Below are positions 10,312 through 23,000 of a DNA stretch of 64,000 nucleotides, in pieces. Each line of letters begins with the position of its first letter. The stretch's first letter is position 1. The position numbers and the translations under genes are program-made. The notes under the pieces were generated by a model that was not told where the DNA came from, searched no databases, and saw only the letters and a program-made list of their open reading frames with translations. The stretch comes from Nemertoderma westbladi (lineage: Eukaryota; Xenacoelomorpha; Nemertodermatida; Nemertodermatidae). The stretch is from contig JAUCBJ010000044.1 of the NCBI GenBank assembly GCA_032718475.1, positions 1-64,000 on the forward strand. The letters are read 5' to 3'.

Positions 10312-10960
10312 GCTTTTAGACCTTTAACAGTTTAACCTGTTAATTTATGTGTCTTATGATGTCTGACAGCCCGTACAAAATATGACCACAGCAGAAGCCA
10401 GTCTAGCGCGGCATATGACCCACTGTGTGTGGGAGACTGAATTCTATAGCCGAGAATGGGATAGGCTACTTTGTATTATTCGATTGATCTCTACTATATA
10501 ATCTCTAAAAACTATGCTTATTTTCAGGGCAATACCAACAGTTCCTTTAGATGCTGCGCTTTAAATATCAGACCGAGTTATGACTTATACTAATTACAAC
10601 GGGGGGTTATGGAACATCACGGTTATCAATTCTTTAGGAATGTAGAATTATTCGCTCACACTCACTTTACTGACAATAATACTGAATTTGCTTAATTTGC
10701 CGACTGTTAACAATTTTACTCATATATAAGGAGAAATTTAGCTCACTTATGTTGGGGTTATGAAATAGCATAAAATTCATACAGACTACTGTAATTTGAG
10801 ACAAGCAATTGTTACTAATGCTTCCCTTCTGCTTACCTCAATAATAAAGAAAGTTAGGGGAAATTATCGATTATTCCTAAGTATTCTCAAAATATAAGCA
10901 TCCATTAAATATGTTACCAAACAACAATGAATAACAGTATAAAAACAGTATAAAATATGC
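10312..10960 (+). repeat. Diverged ~0.65-kb direct repeat, copy 2
   Basis: Partner of 8830-9510, offset about 1.48 kb. Order and spacing of the shared blocks are kept. Neither copy shows LTR-type ends, terminal inverted repeats or target duplications that I can see. Confidence 0.75.
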
Positions 10961-11506
10961 GCTGCCGGCATTCAATCAGCAGTCAGATGTTTGCCGTAAG
11001 TACAGCAGTAGTGAAGTACAAGAGATAATATATTGTGGATGATAACCCTCTGGCAGTCTGGCCATGGATGGTCTCGGGCAGAAGTCAGAATGAATCATTT
11101 TGTCGCACTGCGGCTTATTCATATGTAAACAAGGCCTTGATAAATCGTAAAGTGAAAATCGTGTTGATTGGACGGAAAATAACATAGAGCATACGGGACA
11201 AAGAGAAATGCTGGCCAATGGCTGGTGATTTCGTCAATATAGCTCCGTACCAAAATAAACGCTAGAGGGCATAAGATTTATACGTTCTCCAATCTCTGGA
11301 GATAATGTCAGTTTTTAGAGTAGTTCGCGCATTTCACAAAAACGACACATTTTTGCCGCAAAAGCTTTAACAGAGGAGTACTGGAACTACTGCTGTTCTA
11401 AATAATCGGACCTTAAGTTTCCGATTAATTCTTTGTGACTTCCAAATCCTGGAAAGCCTATTCAAGGCTGCCCATGCCTTTCCCTTACGTATTCGAAGGT
11501 CCTCAC
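10961..11506. other. Non-coding flank of the Gypsy insertion
   Basis: No gene recognised. It ends at the left LTR of the Gypsy element. Confidence 0.4.
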
Positions 11507-11796
11507 TGTTATATACTGATAAGTTACTTTCAGTTTCCTTTGAGGTGGTGGTTTGGATCTAAGTACTTTAACAGTTTTTTAATATAACTACCGTTTGCAT
11601 GCTGGGATATGGTCTGATGATGTACTGCTGTACTGACATGCTGAATTATTTAAGTGCTTCTGTACTTCCCTTTAAATCAGCCTACCGTGTCTGGTATGGT
11701 TGATAAACCGGACCTGTACTTAATAAATCTGGGATAATTAATACCTAATACATTTTACTTTATTTCTTCTATACTTCCGATGTGAAGGATACAACA
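11507..11796 (+). repeat. Gypsy 5' LTR
   Basis: Begins TGTTATATAC and ends GATACAACA, so the ends are the usual TG...CA within TGTT...AACA. It contains TATATA near its start and an AATAAA at 11722-11727, a possible polyadenylation signal. It differs from the right LTR at four positions. Confidence 0.95.
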
Positions 11797-11812
11797 TGGC
11801 GCAGCGTATGGC
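11797..11812 (+). promoter_or_regulatory. Putative tRNA primer-binding site
   Basis: TGGCGCAGCGTATGGC follows the 5' LTR without a spacer. A TGG start matches the complement of a tRNA 3' CCA end, as expected for minus-strand priming. The donor tRNA was not identified. Confidence 0.7.
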
Positions 11813-11839
11813 TTGACCCAGCGGGCTCAAAATTCAGCA

Positions 11840-14800
11840 ATGTCTATAGAATCGGATGACTGGTTGGAACTCACTCCGGATGAAATAGAAGATCTGGATC
11901 GCCAGTCGTTAATTAAACACTGCACATTCGCTGGTGTTTCTTTCGATGCCAAAACATCAAGTATGATAATGCGTAAACGTTTACTGAAACTCCTCCAATC
12001 CGGTGAGGAGTCGAGCATACCTCCAGTTACTCAATCCGTCGACCTAGCTAACTTGCTAATTCAACTCGAACAACAACGCCGCGAAGATAATTTACGCCGC
12101 GAACATCGGGAAGAACAGCAACGGGCTGTCGACGAACAACGCTGCACCGACGAGCGGGCCGAGATGGTCCAAATCCTGGCTCAGTTCGGACGCGCACCTC
12201 CTGCTACTGGTACCGGTCCGACAATTTCTCGAACTTCCGATCAGGCGAGCGCGAAGCTACAACTTCGAACTCCCGATATTCTCGAGGTCGACATGCGATA
12301 CCGCCAGTTTAAACACTGGGAATCTACTTGGAGGAACTACGTTCGTGTCACAAAGTTGACAGATAAACCCAGGGAAGATCAGATTGCTGCTCTCTTCTCC
12401 TACTGCAGCTCGGACTTACTGAACCGCATCCACTATACTATGGGAATTCCCCAAGACACTGATAAAACAATGGATGAGATTCTTACCGAGATTCGCACCT
12501 ATCTTCGGGGCGAACAAAATGTCGCTGTCGATCAGTATAAATTACTGAGTCAGCGACAACAGGAAGGCCAATCGTTCGAGGAATTTTACGTAAAACTTCG
12601 TGAGTCCTCTGACGACGCAATGATCGAACAGATGACGCCAGACGATTGGATTTTAACCCTGTTGATCTGTGGAATTTCCGACGACGAAACGCGTTGCGAG
12701 GTGTTTGGTAAAAAACCCCCCCTCGATTTAACACAAACTGTGGATTTCTGTAGGAGCCGCGAACTCGCTGCCATTGAAGGAAAACGTCTCAAGGGCAACA
12801 CATTGGCTGCTATAAAGCAGAATAATGGTGGGCAACGTTCACGATCCAAAAGTCGATACCGACAAGCTAAGGAAGGTCGGAACCTTAGCCGTTCTCCGTC
12901 CCATGGTGGAGGACCTACTAAAGCGTGTTACCGGTGCGGCGGGCACTGGCCGCACGACGGCAATAAACCGTGCTGGGCGTTGGATAAAAATTGCGCTAAT
13001 TGCGGAAAAAAGGGACATTTAGCAAAGGTCTGCAATAATAAAACTGCAAAAAAAGGTAAACAAACTGGGGCAATAATCCAAGCCTACATTGGGGAGAATT
13101 GCCGGAAACCGGTAGTCTCGATTAACTTTCATCGTCCCGGCGGCGACGATAATTTATTTCTAGGGAGCAAAAACTGTATTGCTGACACGGGGGCGCAGGT
13201 GATAGCTGCCGGTACCGATATTCTGGACGACTGGCATATAACACGACGCCTTCTGAAACCACCAGACGCTCCCCTACTCACCGCTAACGGCGACCAGATC
13301 CTGTGCGATGGGCGAGTAAAACTTAAACTGAAACTCGTTGACGCGGAACATTTAGATTGGGTTTACATCTGCCCTGAAATCACCCAGGGTGAGATTTTCC
13401 TTTCACTTGCGGCCTGTAAAGGTTTGGGGATAGTTCACCCAGACTTCCCGCATCCAATCCATTCTATAAACTCAGTGGATCTTCTCCACCCGATACCCGA
13501 TCTGGATAAACCCGAATCCGGAAATATTGGAGAACCTATCGAATATATTGCTAAGATTAAAGCAAAAATCATTGCTGAATACGCCGATGTGTTTGGTGAT
13601 GGACACGGCCTGAAAGCTATGGTCGGACCGCCAATGCGAATCGAGCTTAAAGGCGACGCGGTCCCGTTTAAACTGTATACACACCGCGCCGTTCCATTCG
13701 CTTTCCGAGAAAAAGCGAAAGAAACTATTGATAGTATGGTAGAGAATGGTATTATCGAGCGTGTGGGTGACAGACCTACTGAATGGTGTCACCCACTGGT
13801 TGTTTGTAGTAAACCGAACAGCCCGGGCGAAGTTAGAATAACTGTTGACTTGACTAAACTCAATTACCAAGTGAAGCGAACCGTCCACAATGCGCGCTCC
13901 CCCCGCGATATTGTTTCAGCTCGAATTCCGGGCTCCTGTTTATTTTCCACATTAGATGCCAAAACGGGTTACTGGCAAGTGGAACTTGAAGAGAAATCTA
14001 GAGATTTAACAACTTTTATTACACCATGGGGTTGTTTCCGTTACTGTAGGGCCCCCATGGGTTTTATTAGCACAGGCGATTCCTACAACTATAGGGGAGA
14101 TATGGTGTTACAAGGGGTCGATGGTGTTAATAAAATTGTAGATGATATACTCCTCGAGAGTTCAAACCTCGAGGAACACGTCGAGTTAGTGCGTGATGTG
14201 CTGCAACGTTGCCGCGATAACTCGATTACATTAAATCCCAAAAAATTTCACTTTGCCCAAACAAATGTGAAATTCGCAGGTTACATTATATCTGCAGACG
14301 GAACTGAGGCGGATCCAGAGAAGGTTCGAGCCATACAGGACTATGAAACTCCGCAGAACATTACAGATCTTCGTAGTTTCATGGGGTTGGCTAACCAACT
14401 CGGCTGTTTCTCCTCAACTGTCAGTGCTGCTGCAGTCCCATTACGTGACATCCTACGGACCAAAAACGAGTGGATTTGGACGGCAATGCATGAGGAAGCG
14501 TTTCGCGCAGTGAAACTCGCTTTACTCCAGCCCCCAATCCTCGCTCCTTTCGATCCATTACTGGACACACGTTTGGAGGTTGATGCCAGCCGTAAATTCG
14601 GGATGGGGTATGATTTAATACAACGACATGGCGATATTTATAAACTCGTCGCCTGCGGTAGTCGCTTCCTAACGGATTGCGAGACGAGGTGGGCGACTAT
14701 TGAACTCGAGTGTGCCGCGATAAAATACGGTATTTCCAAATGTCGTTTATATCTAGAAGGACTTTCTAACTTCACAGTAGTGACCGATCATCGACCGTTA

Positions 14801-16297
14801 CTCACTATTTTTAATAATTACACACTCGATCAGGTGGAAAATTCAAAAATTCAGAGAATTAAAGCAAATCTTCAATCCGCGTACCAGTTCCATCTCGAGT
14901 GGAAACCTGGAAGCAAACACCGTATTGCCGATAGTCTGAGTCGGCATCCAATCGAGGACCCAGATCCCGATGACGGCGTTGATCCCACCTACCGAGTTGC
15001 CGCACTTGCAGCGGTTTTTAGTACGGAGACCGACGGGGTACATACCAAGGATGGCGACAACGATCCCCTTGTCGAGGAACTCCGACGGATTGCTATTAAA
15101 GACTCCGAATATCGAGAGCTAGTTCAACAGATCCTCTGTGGTTTTACTACAATTCACACAGCCACAGAATCGGTAAAGCAGTATAAGTCTATTCGTGACT
15201 CACTTTCCGTTCACCGCGATCTCGTCCTTTACGACGACCGCATAATAATTCCTAAAGCATCCCGCGGCGACATCCTCGAGCGTTTACATGCATCACATCA
15301 AGGGATGACTCGCACCAAACAGCGAGCTCGCCAGACGGTCTACTGGCCTGGGATTGGCCGCGACATCGAGATAATGACTCGTGAATGTGAAGGATGTCTT
15401 ACTAGACTCCCAAGCCTTCCTAAGGAAACCTTAAAGGCGGATGACCCGCCTACTCGCCCATTCCAACGCGCTTCGGCTGATCTTTTCTCACTGCGAGGAC
15501 GTCATTTTCTCGTATATGCAGATTATTTATCTGGTTACCCGTGCGTAACTGAATGGTTTCACGACCCAGATGCAAAGAAAATAACTTCGGCTTTGCGCCA
15601 ACACTTCGTTGACTTGGGCGTACCAATAAAACTTCGTTCCGATAACGGTCCACAGTTCTCGGCACATCACACCAGAATGTTCCTTAAGCGATGGGGTGTC
15701 GAGTGGGAACCAAGTACACCTGGTTACCCAACCAGCAATGGGCATGCCGAGGCATCGGTTAAGCGAATTAAAACTCTCCTCGCCAAATGCCCGAAACCCG
15801 ATATACATTCGGACGAGTTCCTAGAAGGTCTCATGGAACTCAGGAACTTCCCCCGTGGCGACGGCGCCTCTCCCAGCGAACGTGTATTTGGGCGCTTGTT
15901 ACGTACACGAATCCCTGCGCACCATACGAAATACGCGCAGAAGTGGCGTGATGAAGCGGACGCCACCGATTCAGCCGCTGCCACTCTCCGCCTAAAAACG
16001 GCCGAGTTATACAACCAATCAGCCGCCGACCTCCCTTCCCTTAAAACCAACACCAAAGTCCTCATACAGGACCAGAAAACCAAACGGTGGACCCACACTG
16101 GTACCATCGTAGGTGTCGGTCGCCACCGTGATTATCATATAAAATTGCCATCGGGACGTACATGGTGGCGCAACCGCCGATTTCTCAGGCCCCACTTTAT
16201 AGCTGAGAAACTCGATAACCACAACGAAGCTGATAATGACATTTTACCAAGGCGTAGTGAACGTATACGCCAACGTCACGTCCACTGGGAAAATTAA
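11840..16297 (+). CDS. Gypsy Gag-Pol polyprotein
   Basis: 1485 codons from the ATG at 11840; the frame is open from 11813, but only via TTG. Order: Gag with a coiled-coil region; two zinc knuckles (C at ~363 [12 protein letters not shown] and ~384 [14 protein letters not shown]); aspartic protease (IADTGAQ, D~449); reverse transcriptase ([13 protein letters not shown]~706; IVDDILL, D~768-769); RNase H ([11 protein letters not shown]~915); integrase with an HHCC zinc finger (HASHQGM ... CEGC) and the triad D~1214 (ADLFS), D~1268 (SDNGPQF) and E~1304 (GHAEA), a DD35E core; and a basic tail ending [15 protein letters not shown]. Gag and Pol share one frame, so no frameshift is needed. The first ATG lies only 43 bases inside the LTR, an unusually short leader. 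The layout resembles invertebrate Gypsy elements often annotated as K02A2.6-like. No stops or frame breaks are seen. Confidence 0.95.
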   Translation: MSIESDDWLELTPDEIEDLDRQSLIKHCTFAGVSFDAKTSSMIMRKRLLKLLQSGEESSIPPVTQSVDLANLLIQLEQQRREDNLRREHREEQQRAVDEQRCTDERAEMVQILAQFGRAPPATGTGPTISRTSDQASAKLQLRTPDILEVDMRYRQFKHWESTWRNYVRVTKLTDKPREDQIAALFSYCSSDLLNRIHYTMGIPQDTDKTMDEILTEIRTYLRGEQNVAVDQYKLLSQRQQEGQSFEEFYVKLRESSDDAMIEQMTPDDWILTLLICGISDDETRCEVFGKKPPLDLTQTVDFCRSRELAAIEGKRLKGNTLAAIKQNNGGQRSRSKSRYRQAKEGRNLSRSPSHGGGPTKACYRCGGHWPHDGNKPCWALDKNCANCGKKGHLAKVCNNKTAKKGKQTGAIIQAYIGENCRKPVVSINFHRPGGDDNLFLGSKNCIADTGAQVIAAGTDILDDWHITRRLLKPPDAPLLTANGDQILCDGRVKLKLKLVDAEHLDWVYICPEITQGEIFLSLAACKGLGIVHPDFPHPIHSINSVDLLHPIPDLDKPESGNIGEPIEYIAKIKAKIIAEYADVFGDGHGLKAMVGPPMRIELKGDAVPFKLYTHRAVPFAFREKAKETIDSMVENGIIERVGDRPTEWCHPLVVCSKPNSPGEVRITVDLTKLNYQVKRTVHNARSPRDIVSARIPGSCLFSTLDAKTGYWQVELEEKSRDLTTFITPWGCFRYCRAPMGFISTGDSYNYRGDMVLQGVDGVNKIVDDILLESSNLEEHVELVRDVLQRCRDNSITLNPKKFHFAQTNVKFAGYIISADGTEADPEKVRAIQDYETPQNITDLRSFMGLANQLGCFSSTVSAAAVPLRDILRTKNEWIWTAMHEEAFRAVKLALLQPPILAPFDPLLDTRLEVDASRKFGMGYDLIQRHGDIYKLVACGSRFLTDCETRWATIELECAAIKYGISKCRLYLEGLSNFTVVTDHRPLLTIFNNYTLDQVENSKIQRIKANLQSAYQFHLEWKPGSKHRIADSLSRHPIEDPDPDDGVDPTYRVAALAAVFSTETDGVHTKDGDNDPLVEELRRIAIKDSEYRELVQQILCGFTTIHTATESVKQYKSIRDSLSVHRDLVLYDDRIIIPKASRGDILERLHASHQGMTRTKQRARQTVYWPGIGRDIEIMTRECEGCLTRLPSLPKETLKADDPPTRPFQRASADLFSLRGRHFLVYADYLSGYPCVTEWFHDPDAKKITSALRQHFVDLGVPIKLRSDNGPQFSAHHTRMFLKRWGVEWEPSTPGYPTSNGHAEASVKRIKTLLAKCPKPDIHSDEFLEGLMELRNFPRGDGASPSERVFGRLLRTRIPAHHTKYAQKWRDEADATDSAAATLRLKTAELYNQSAADLPSLKTNTKVLIQDQKTKRWTHTGTIVGVGRHRDYHIKLPSGRTWWRNRRFLRPHFIAEKLDNHNEADNDILPRRSERIRQRHVHWEN

Positions 16298-16344
16298 TTC
16301 CAACGATTTAAAACTATTTAAAACTAAATCATACGTTTCAAATC

Positions 16345-16360
16345 GAAAAAAAAGAGAGAG
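16345..16360 (+). promoter_or_regulatory. Polypurine tract of the Gypsy element
   Basis: GAAAAAAAAGAGAGAG lies one base upstream of the 3' LTR. It is the expected RNase H-resistant primer for plus-strand synthesis. Confidence 0.9.
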
Positions 16361-16361
16361 T

Positions 16362-16651
16362 TGTTATATACTGATAAGTTACTTTCAGTTTCCTTTAAGG
16401 TGGTGGTTTGGATCTAAGTACTTTAACAGTTTTTTAATATAACTACCGTCTACATGCTGGGATATGGTCTGATGATATACTGCTGTACTGACATGCTGAA
16501 TTATTTAAGTGCTTCTGTACTTCCCTTTAAATCAGCCTACCGTGTCTGGTATGGTTGATAAACCGGACCTGTACTTAATAAATCTGGGATAATTAATACC
16601 TAATACATTTTACTTTATTTCTTCTATACTTCCGATGTGAAGGATACAACA
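16362..16651 (+). repeat. Gypsy 3' LTR
   Basis: Same 290-bp length and ends as the left LTR, with four transition differences (near positions 36, 88, 90 and 115 of the LTR). Confidence 0.95.
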
Positions 16652-17507
16652 ATGTGATTTCTCAAGAAGTGTTTTACTTTTATAAAGAGAAAAAGGAACG
16701 GATTCTTAGTTCTCGCTAGCCACGGTTCCATGACTATAGCCAAATTTTGACCCAGGGGATGGGTATTATAGCTAAAATAAATCTAAAAGTATCAAACTCG
16801 AAAATCTGAATACCGACACTCGACAGAAACAATCCCAATTCCGTTGCAACACTAGAAGAATTTCAAGTTCGGTTCCATTTTTGTTTTAGATTTGTGGCTA
16901 AAGTCATAATTTAAACGCAATTAATACTTATTGACGTTTTATAAAAATGAATTTTAAAGATAAATTTCAATTAAAAAGTATAGTATAATAATTAATTATT
17001 CCAAATACTAATACAATGTCTACAATTTATATTAAAATACAAAGAATACAAAACAAATAAAATATCACACTATTTGACATATATCTCTATACACAAATAA
17101 CACAATATACCCAATACTATTACAATATAATTTAGTACACAAATAAATTATTAAATCAAACTACTAAAATATTTTGAGAACATTTGGTGGCCAATACAGG
17201 CTAAAGTTGAGGAAATCTAAAAACGAAAATAAATTTAAATCAATCCCAACCACTTTGGATTCTATATTATCTTGTTAATGGCCAAAAAATGTCCATTAAA
17301 ATATATTTTTCGGATCATCTATTTATTCACTATCAACCGCTAGACCTATTAATTGTAGTAGTAGAATATTTATTCATGGAAATTGGTATACAATCCATAC
17401 AAATAGAGCAGTCCAGGGGAATTAATGAAATTCCAGAATAATTTAATTATTAAAACAAAAAGCTGTCACAGCCTTTTGCATCAAGAAATACCACGATATG
17501 GCCAATT

Positions 17508-17575
17508 GATGTGCCACAGGCCAGTGTCAATTGTATTCATTTCCCATTGAATCACTGGTCTGGTCTGTGGCACAT
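17508..17575. repeat. Imperfect ~68-nt hairpin
   Basis: The left arm ATGTGCCACAG then GCCAGTG pairs with CACTGG and CTGTGGCACAT on the right, with a short bulge on one side. A further TCAAT/ATTGA pairing flanks an AT-rich loop. Size and shape resemble a small-RNA precursor or a remnant of a fold-back element. Confidence 0.6.
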
Positions 17576-17748
17576 TAATCGATATAATTATCTTGGTAGC
17601 TAGAAATCTCTTTCAATTATTAAAAAAATGTAAAAAATTTTAATTTAACAAAATTGCAATTCCACTGCAAGGAAATTTTAACTAATGATAGCGAAGATTT
17701 TTCACAAAATAAAATTGATATTGGTCTATTAATTGATATTAGGTGTAA

Positions 17749-17806
17749 CCATGGAATACTAAATATACATACATAATAGATATGTATATTATTTAGTATT
17801 CCATGG
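17749..17806. repeat. Strong 58-nt hairpin
   Basis: CCATGGAATACTAAAT is followed, about 26 bases later, by its exact complement ATTTAGTATTCCATGG. Inner ATACATA/TATGTAT pairing leaves a very small loop. It is isolated, with no flanking TIR or TSD pattern that I can see. Confidence 0.75.
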
Positions 17807-18510
17807 TGTAACATATTTATTTGTTTTAGTTTTCAAACCACAATATATCGTATATCGGGTAAATTTTTTGGGAACAAACGTTTTTGATACCGACAATCTG
17901 CGTAAATAAGCTTCCAATATCTATCTGCAACAGACAAATAATAATATAAAGATGAATAAACGATTCAATAGATTTTCGATAGTGGCACCCAGTTCCGTCA
18001 ATCGGTAGACATTGGTCTAAAGTGTGTCTGCACTAAATTTGGGGAAACCCAAACAATAGTTACCTTCTTGTTATGTCCCTATTGCTAAGGGGAAAAATAT
18101 GTAATTGAAAATGATTCGCAAAATGTTTTTATTTGTGGTATTGGCAAGATAATGTAGAATGAATGATTTGGTTCGGTTGAATTGGGTAATTAGTTTTGGA
18201 CTGCCCCTTCTTTTTGCTTAGATAGTCTGTAGGTCTAAAGAAGGTATAGTCACATAGGCCTACGGAACCTTTTTATAAGCATATCGCGAAATAATACAAT
18301 TAATTCAATATATTATCTCTGGGAGCGTTGGTTTGAAAATTAATTCTACAAAAACCATGCAAATTATGAAAAAGTTTACCATTTGCAGTAACGGTAATAT
18401 CATTACAAACAACTCTCATAAAGTTTTTTTAGCACACAATTTATGTTTCAGTCAATTAAATATTGTTTTCTTGATTTCTTTTATAATTACCATTACTGTA
18501 GGGGAGGTAC

Positions 18511-18696
18511 GCAGCAAACCTCGCCCGCAGCAAACCTCGCCCGCAGCAAACCTCGCCCGCAGCAATCTTCGCCCGCAGCAATCTTCGCCCGGAGCAATCT
18601 TCGCCCGGAGCAATCTTCGCCCTCAAAATGAGCAACTATCGCCCAAGGGAACCTTCGCCCGCAGGCAATCTTTGCCCACGAGCAAACTTCGCCCAC
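18511..18696 (+). repeat. 16-bp minisatellite (GCAGCAAACCTCGCCC type)
   Basis: At least seven tight copies of a 16-bp unit, drifting from GCAGCAAACCTCGCCC to GGAGCAATCTTCGCCC, followed by looser copies up to 18696. A short frame through it is repeat-encoded and not credible as a gene. Confidence 0.9.
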
Positions 18697-18787
18697 TAAA
18701 CATTTATTGTTTTGGTTAGAAAACCCGTCTCTGTAACCTGCTCCATTCTCCCAATTTATAACTAAAATTGTTACTAACACAAATCAT
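18697..18787 (-). repeat. Single inverted copy of the 53-kb ~68-bp repeat
   Basis: ATTGTTTTGGTTAGAAAA and CTCTGTAACCTGCTCC are the reverse complement of the unit tandemly repeated at 52908-53258. The copy lies between the two opposed halves of the 16-bp minisatellite. Confidence 0.8.
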
Positions 18788-18878
18788 ATTGGGCGAAGGT
18801 TGCTCGCGGGTGGAGATTGCCTTGCGGGTGAATGTTTCCCCCGGGCGAAGGTTGTACGAGGGCGAGGGATGCACCCAA
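18788..18878 (-). repeat. Inverted, degenerate copies of the 16-bp minisatellite
   Basis: GGGCGAAGGTTGCTCGCGGG, GGAGATTGCCTTGCGGG and GGGCGAAGGTTGTACGAGGG are reverse-complement versions of the unit at 18511-18696. The whole block has arm-spacer-arm symmetry. Confidence 0.8.
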
Positions 18879-20071
18879 CCCTGTAGGGACACTAATATAA
18901 TAAATTTTTATAATAAATAATATACAATCATAAAAAATATTTAAATTTCACATTTCTGCAGGTCTTACATCTTACTGTAGTTCACATTAAAATTATATTA
19001 TTGATAATTTCAAGTTCATTGGGTTGGGAATATAATCTCACACATGGACATAACATGACAATACAGCTTGACATAGACGAATGGCAACATGGAAACTGCA
19101 CGGAATGTAGGCCTACTAATAATGTATTTAAAGAATATCGCGATTCAACTTTATTTTAATAATTTAATGTAAATAATGGAAATGCTTAATTTTAGTCTAA
19201 ACATCGATAGTGTAAAACTGTGAATAACTAAAATTTGCAAAAATAAATTATTATTTTATTTATTATTTTACGGGAAATTACATAGGCCAGCTACAGTATC
19301 ACCTTACGGCATGTGTAACGTAAATTGGCATCTTATAGCAAAAAATAAAAATTTACAATCAATTATAAAAATAACCATTCAATAACTAAGTAAAACTATT
19401 ACCAGCAACTATTACCCCAGACCACAAACGGATAGCGTCATTGTTTCGGAAGGTTTAAACTTTTAACTTACAATGACATTCTTAAATTTCAAATTACTAC
19501 GCCTCTGAGAATTATTAACGAATTTTTAAAATTATTTAAAATATATATGAAAATATAAAATAATATTAGATAACTACCTACAAGCAGAGATTATAGCCAT
19601 CTAAAAAAGCTCCATAAGGGTATACCCCTCCCCCCCTCCCCCCCCCCCCCCCCCCCCCTTAATAAATTGGTAAATAGCGATAAAGAAAATAAGTACATTA
19701 TTTCACTGTTTGCTACTAACCATTATTATATGAATCTTATATTTATTCTAAAATAAATTTTTATTATGTATTAAAATAATTTAATTATAAAATAACTCCG
19801 ATTAATAATATAATAATATAATATAATTCCGATTATACTATTTATTTAAACAGTTTGTTTTTTTTTTTACACAAACATAAAATATTGTCTTTTCTTTTAG
19901 AAATAATCGAATTAAACAACTAATAAATAAATCAAAATATTGTTGGTAGGACATCGCCTATTTAACATTTAATGGACACTTATGTGTAAATATGAACAAA
20001 AAAGACAACAAAAAAATAACAAGACAAAATTAATTTATAAATACAAACATTCAGAAAGGGCCAAGCTGCAC
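18879..20071. other. AT-rich non-coding region with a long C tract
   Basis: No gene recognised. A C-rich tract at 19625-19658 ends in a run of 21 C. AT-rich simple sequence follows up to the 47-bp satellite. Confidence 0.5.
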
Positions 20072-23000
20072 CAGCCATCCACAATGGTAGCAATACGCTG
20101 TAGGTATTACACCTGTCGCACCCATCCAACCTGGTAGCAGTACGCGGTAGGTATTACACCCTGTCGCACCCATCCAACATGGTAGCAGTACGCGGTAGGT
20201 ATTACACCTGTCGCACCCATCCAACGTGGTAGCAGTACGCGGTAGGTATTACACCTGTCGCACCCATCCACACATGGTAGCAGTACGCGGTAGGTATTAC
20301 ACCTGTCGCACCCATCCAACATGGTAGCAGTACGCGGTAGGTATTACACCTGTCGCACCCATCCAACATGGTAGCAGTACGCGGTAGGTATTACACCTGT
20401 CGCACCCATCCAACGTGGTAGCAGTACGCGGTAGGTATTACACCTGTCGCACCCATCCAACATGGTAGCAGTACGCGGTAGGTATTACACCTGTCGCACC
20501 CATCCAACATGGTAGCAGTACGCGGTAGGTATTACACCTGTCGCACCCATCCAACATGGTAGCAGTACGCGGTAGGTATTACACCTGTCGCACCCATCCA
20601 ACGTGGTAGCAGTACGCGGTAGGTATTACACCTGTCGCACCCATCCAACATGGTAGCAGTACGCGGTAGGTATTACACCTGTCGCACCCATCCAACATGG
20701 TAGCAGTACGCGGTAGGTATTACACCTGTCGCACCCATCCAACATGGTAGCAGTACGCGGTAGGTATTACACCTGTCGCACCCATCCAACGTGGTAGCAG
20801 TACGCGGTAGGTATTACACCTGTCGCACCCATCCAACATGGTAGCAGTACGCGGTAGGTATTACACCTGTCGCACCCATCCAACGTGGTAGCAGTACGCG
20901 GTAGGTATTACACCTGTCGCACCCATCCAACATGGTAGCAGTACGCGGTAGGTATTACACCTGTCGCACCCATCCAACGTGGTAGCAGTACGCGGTAGGT
21001 ATTACACCTGTCGCACCCATCCAACATGGTAGCAGTACGCGGTAGGTATTACACCTGTCGCACCCATCCAACATGGTAGCAGTACGCGGTAGGTATTACA
21101 CCTGTCGCACCCATCCAACATGGTAGCAGTACGCGGTAGGTATTACACCTGTCGCACCCATCCAACATGGTAGCAGTACGCGGTAGGTATTACACCTGTC
21201 GCACCCATCCAACATGGTAGCAGTACGCGGTAGGTATTACACCTGTCGCACCCATCCAACGTGGTAGCAGTACGCGGTAGGTATTACACCTGTCGCACCC
21301 ATCCAACATGGTAGCAGTACGCGGTAGGTATTACACCTGTCGCACCCATCCACACATGGTAGCAGTACGCGGTAGGTATTACACCTGTCGCACCCATCCA
21401 ACATGGTAGCAGTACGCGGTAGGTATTACACCTGTCGCACCCATCCAACATGGTAGCAGTACGCGGTAGGTATTACACCTGTCGCACCCATCCAACATGG
21501 TAGCAGTACGCGGTAGGTATTACACCTGTCGCACCCATCCAACATGGTAGCAGTACGCGGTAGGTATTACACCTGTCGCACCCATCCAACATGGTAGCAG
21601 TACGCGGTAGGTATTACACCTGTCGCACCCATCCAACATGGTAGCAGTACGCGGTAGGTATTACACCTGTCGCACCCATCCAACATGGTAGCAGTACGCG
21701 GTAGGTATTACACCTGTCGCACCCATCCAACATGGTAGCAGTACGCGGTAGGTATTACACCTGTCGCACCCATCCAACATGGTAGCAGTACGCGGTAGGT
21801 ATTACACCTGTCGCACCCATCCAACATGGTAGCAGTACGCGGTAGGTATTACACCTGTCGCACCCATCCAACGTGGTAGCAGTACGCGGTAGGTATTACA
21901 CCTGTCGCACCCATCCAACATGGTAGCAGTACGCGGTAGGTATTACACCTGTCGCACCCATCCAACATGGTAGCAGTACGCGGTAGGTATTACACCTGTC
22001 GCACCCATCCAACATGGTAGCAGTACGCGGTAGGTATTACACCTGTCGCACCCATCCAACGTGGTAGCAGTACGCGGTAGGTATTACACCTGTCGCACCC
22101 ATCCAACATGGTAGCAGTACGCGGTAGGTATTACACCTGTCGCACACATCAAACATGGTAGCAGTACGCGGTAGGTATTACACCTGTCGCACCCATCCAA
22201 CATGGTAGCAGTACGCGGTAGGTATTACACCTGTCGCACCCATCCAACATGGTAGCAGTACGCGGTAGGTATTACACCTGTCGCACCCATCCAACATGGT
22301 AGCAGTACGCGGTAGGTATTACACCTGTCGCACCCATCCAACATGGTAGCAGTACGCGGTAGGTATTACACCTGTCGCACCCATCCAACATGGTAGCAGT
22401 ACGCGGTAGGTATTACACCTGTCGCACCCATCCACACATGGTAGCAGTACGCGGTAGGTATTACACCTGTCGCACCCATCCAACATGGTAGCAGTACGCG
22501 GTAGGTATTACACCTGTCGCACCCATCCACAATGGTAGCAGTACGCGGTAGGTATTACACCTGTCGCACCCATCCAACATGGTAGCAGTACGCGGTAGGT
22601 ATTACACCTGTCGCACCCATCCAACATGGTAGCAGTACGCGGTAGGTATTACACCTGTCGCACCCATCCAACATGGTAGCAGTACGCGGTAGGTATTACA
22701 CCTGTCGCACCCATCCAACATGGTAGCAGTACGCGGTAGGTATTACACCTGTCGCACCCATCCAACATGGTAGCAGTACGCGGTAGGTATTACACCTGTC
22801 GCACCCATCCAACATGGTAGCAGTACGCGGTAGGTATTACACCTGTCGCACCCATCCACAATGGTAGCAGTACGCGGTAGGTATTACACCTGTCGCACCC
22901 ATCCACAATGGTAGCAGTACGCGGTAGGTATTACACCTGTCGCACACATCAAACATGGTAGCAGTACGCGGTAGGTTTACACCTGTCGCACACATCAAAC

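Larger units (their letters stand above)
11507..16651 (+). mobile_element. Complete Ty3/Gypsy LTR retrotransposon
   Basis: 5145 bp bounded by two 290-bp LTRs in direct orientation. A primer-binding-site-like TGG start lies immediately inside the left LTR, a polypurine tract immediately inside the right LTR, and one uninterrupted Gag-Pol frame fills the space between. The LTRs differ at only four positions, all transitions, which points to a recent insertion. There is no envelope frame. The bases outside the two LTRs (CTCAC on the left, ATGTG on the right) do not form a target-site duplication, so the pair may have passed through recombination after insertion. All catalytic motifs read as intact, so the copy may still be active. 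Confidence 0.95.
16652..18510. other. AT-rich non-coding region with hairpins
   Basis: No gene recognised on either strand. It contains the two hairpins listed separately. If the kinase gene on the minus strand has further 3' exons they could lie here, but I could not identify one. Confidence 0.4.

Noticed and set aside
11813-11839. TTG at 11813 as Gag-Pol start
   Set aside because: A normal ATG lies in frame at 11840. The upstream part overlaps or adjoins the primer-binding site.
18333-18719. Plus-strand ORF rich in PRPQQ/SNLRPQ
   Set aside because: Its second half is simply the 16-bp minisatellite read in rotating frames.
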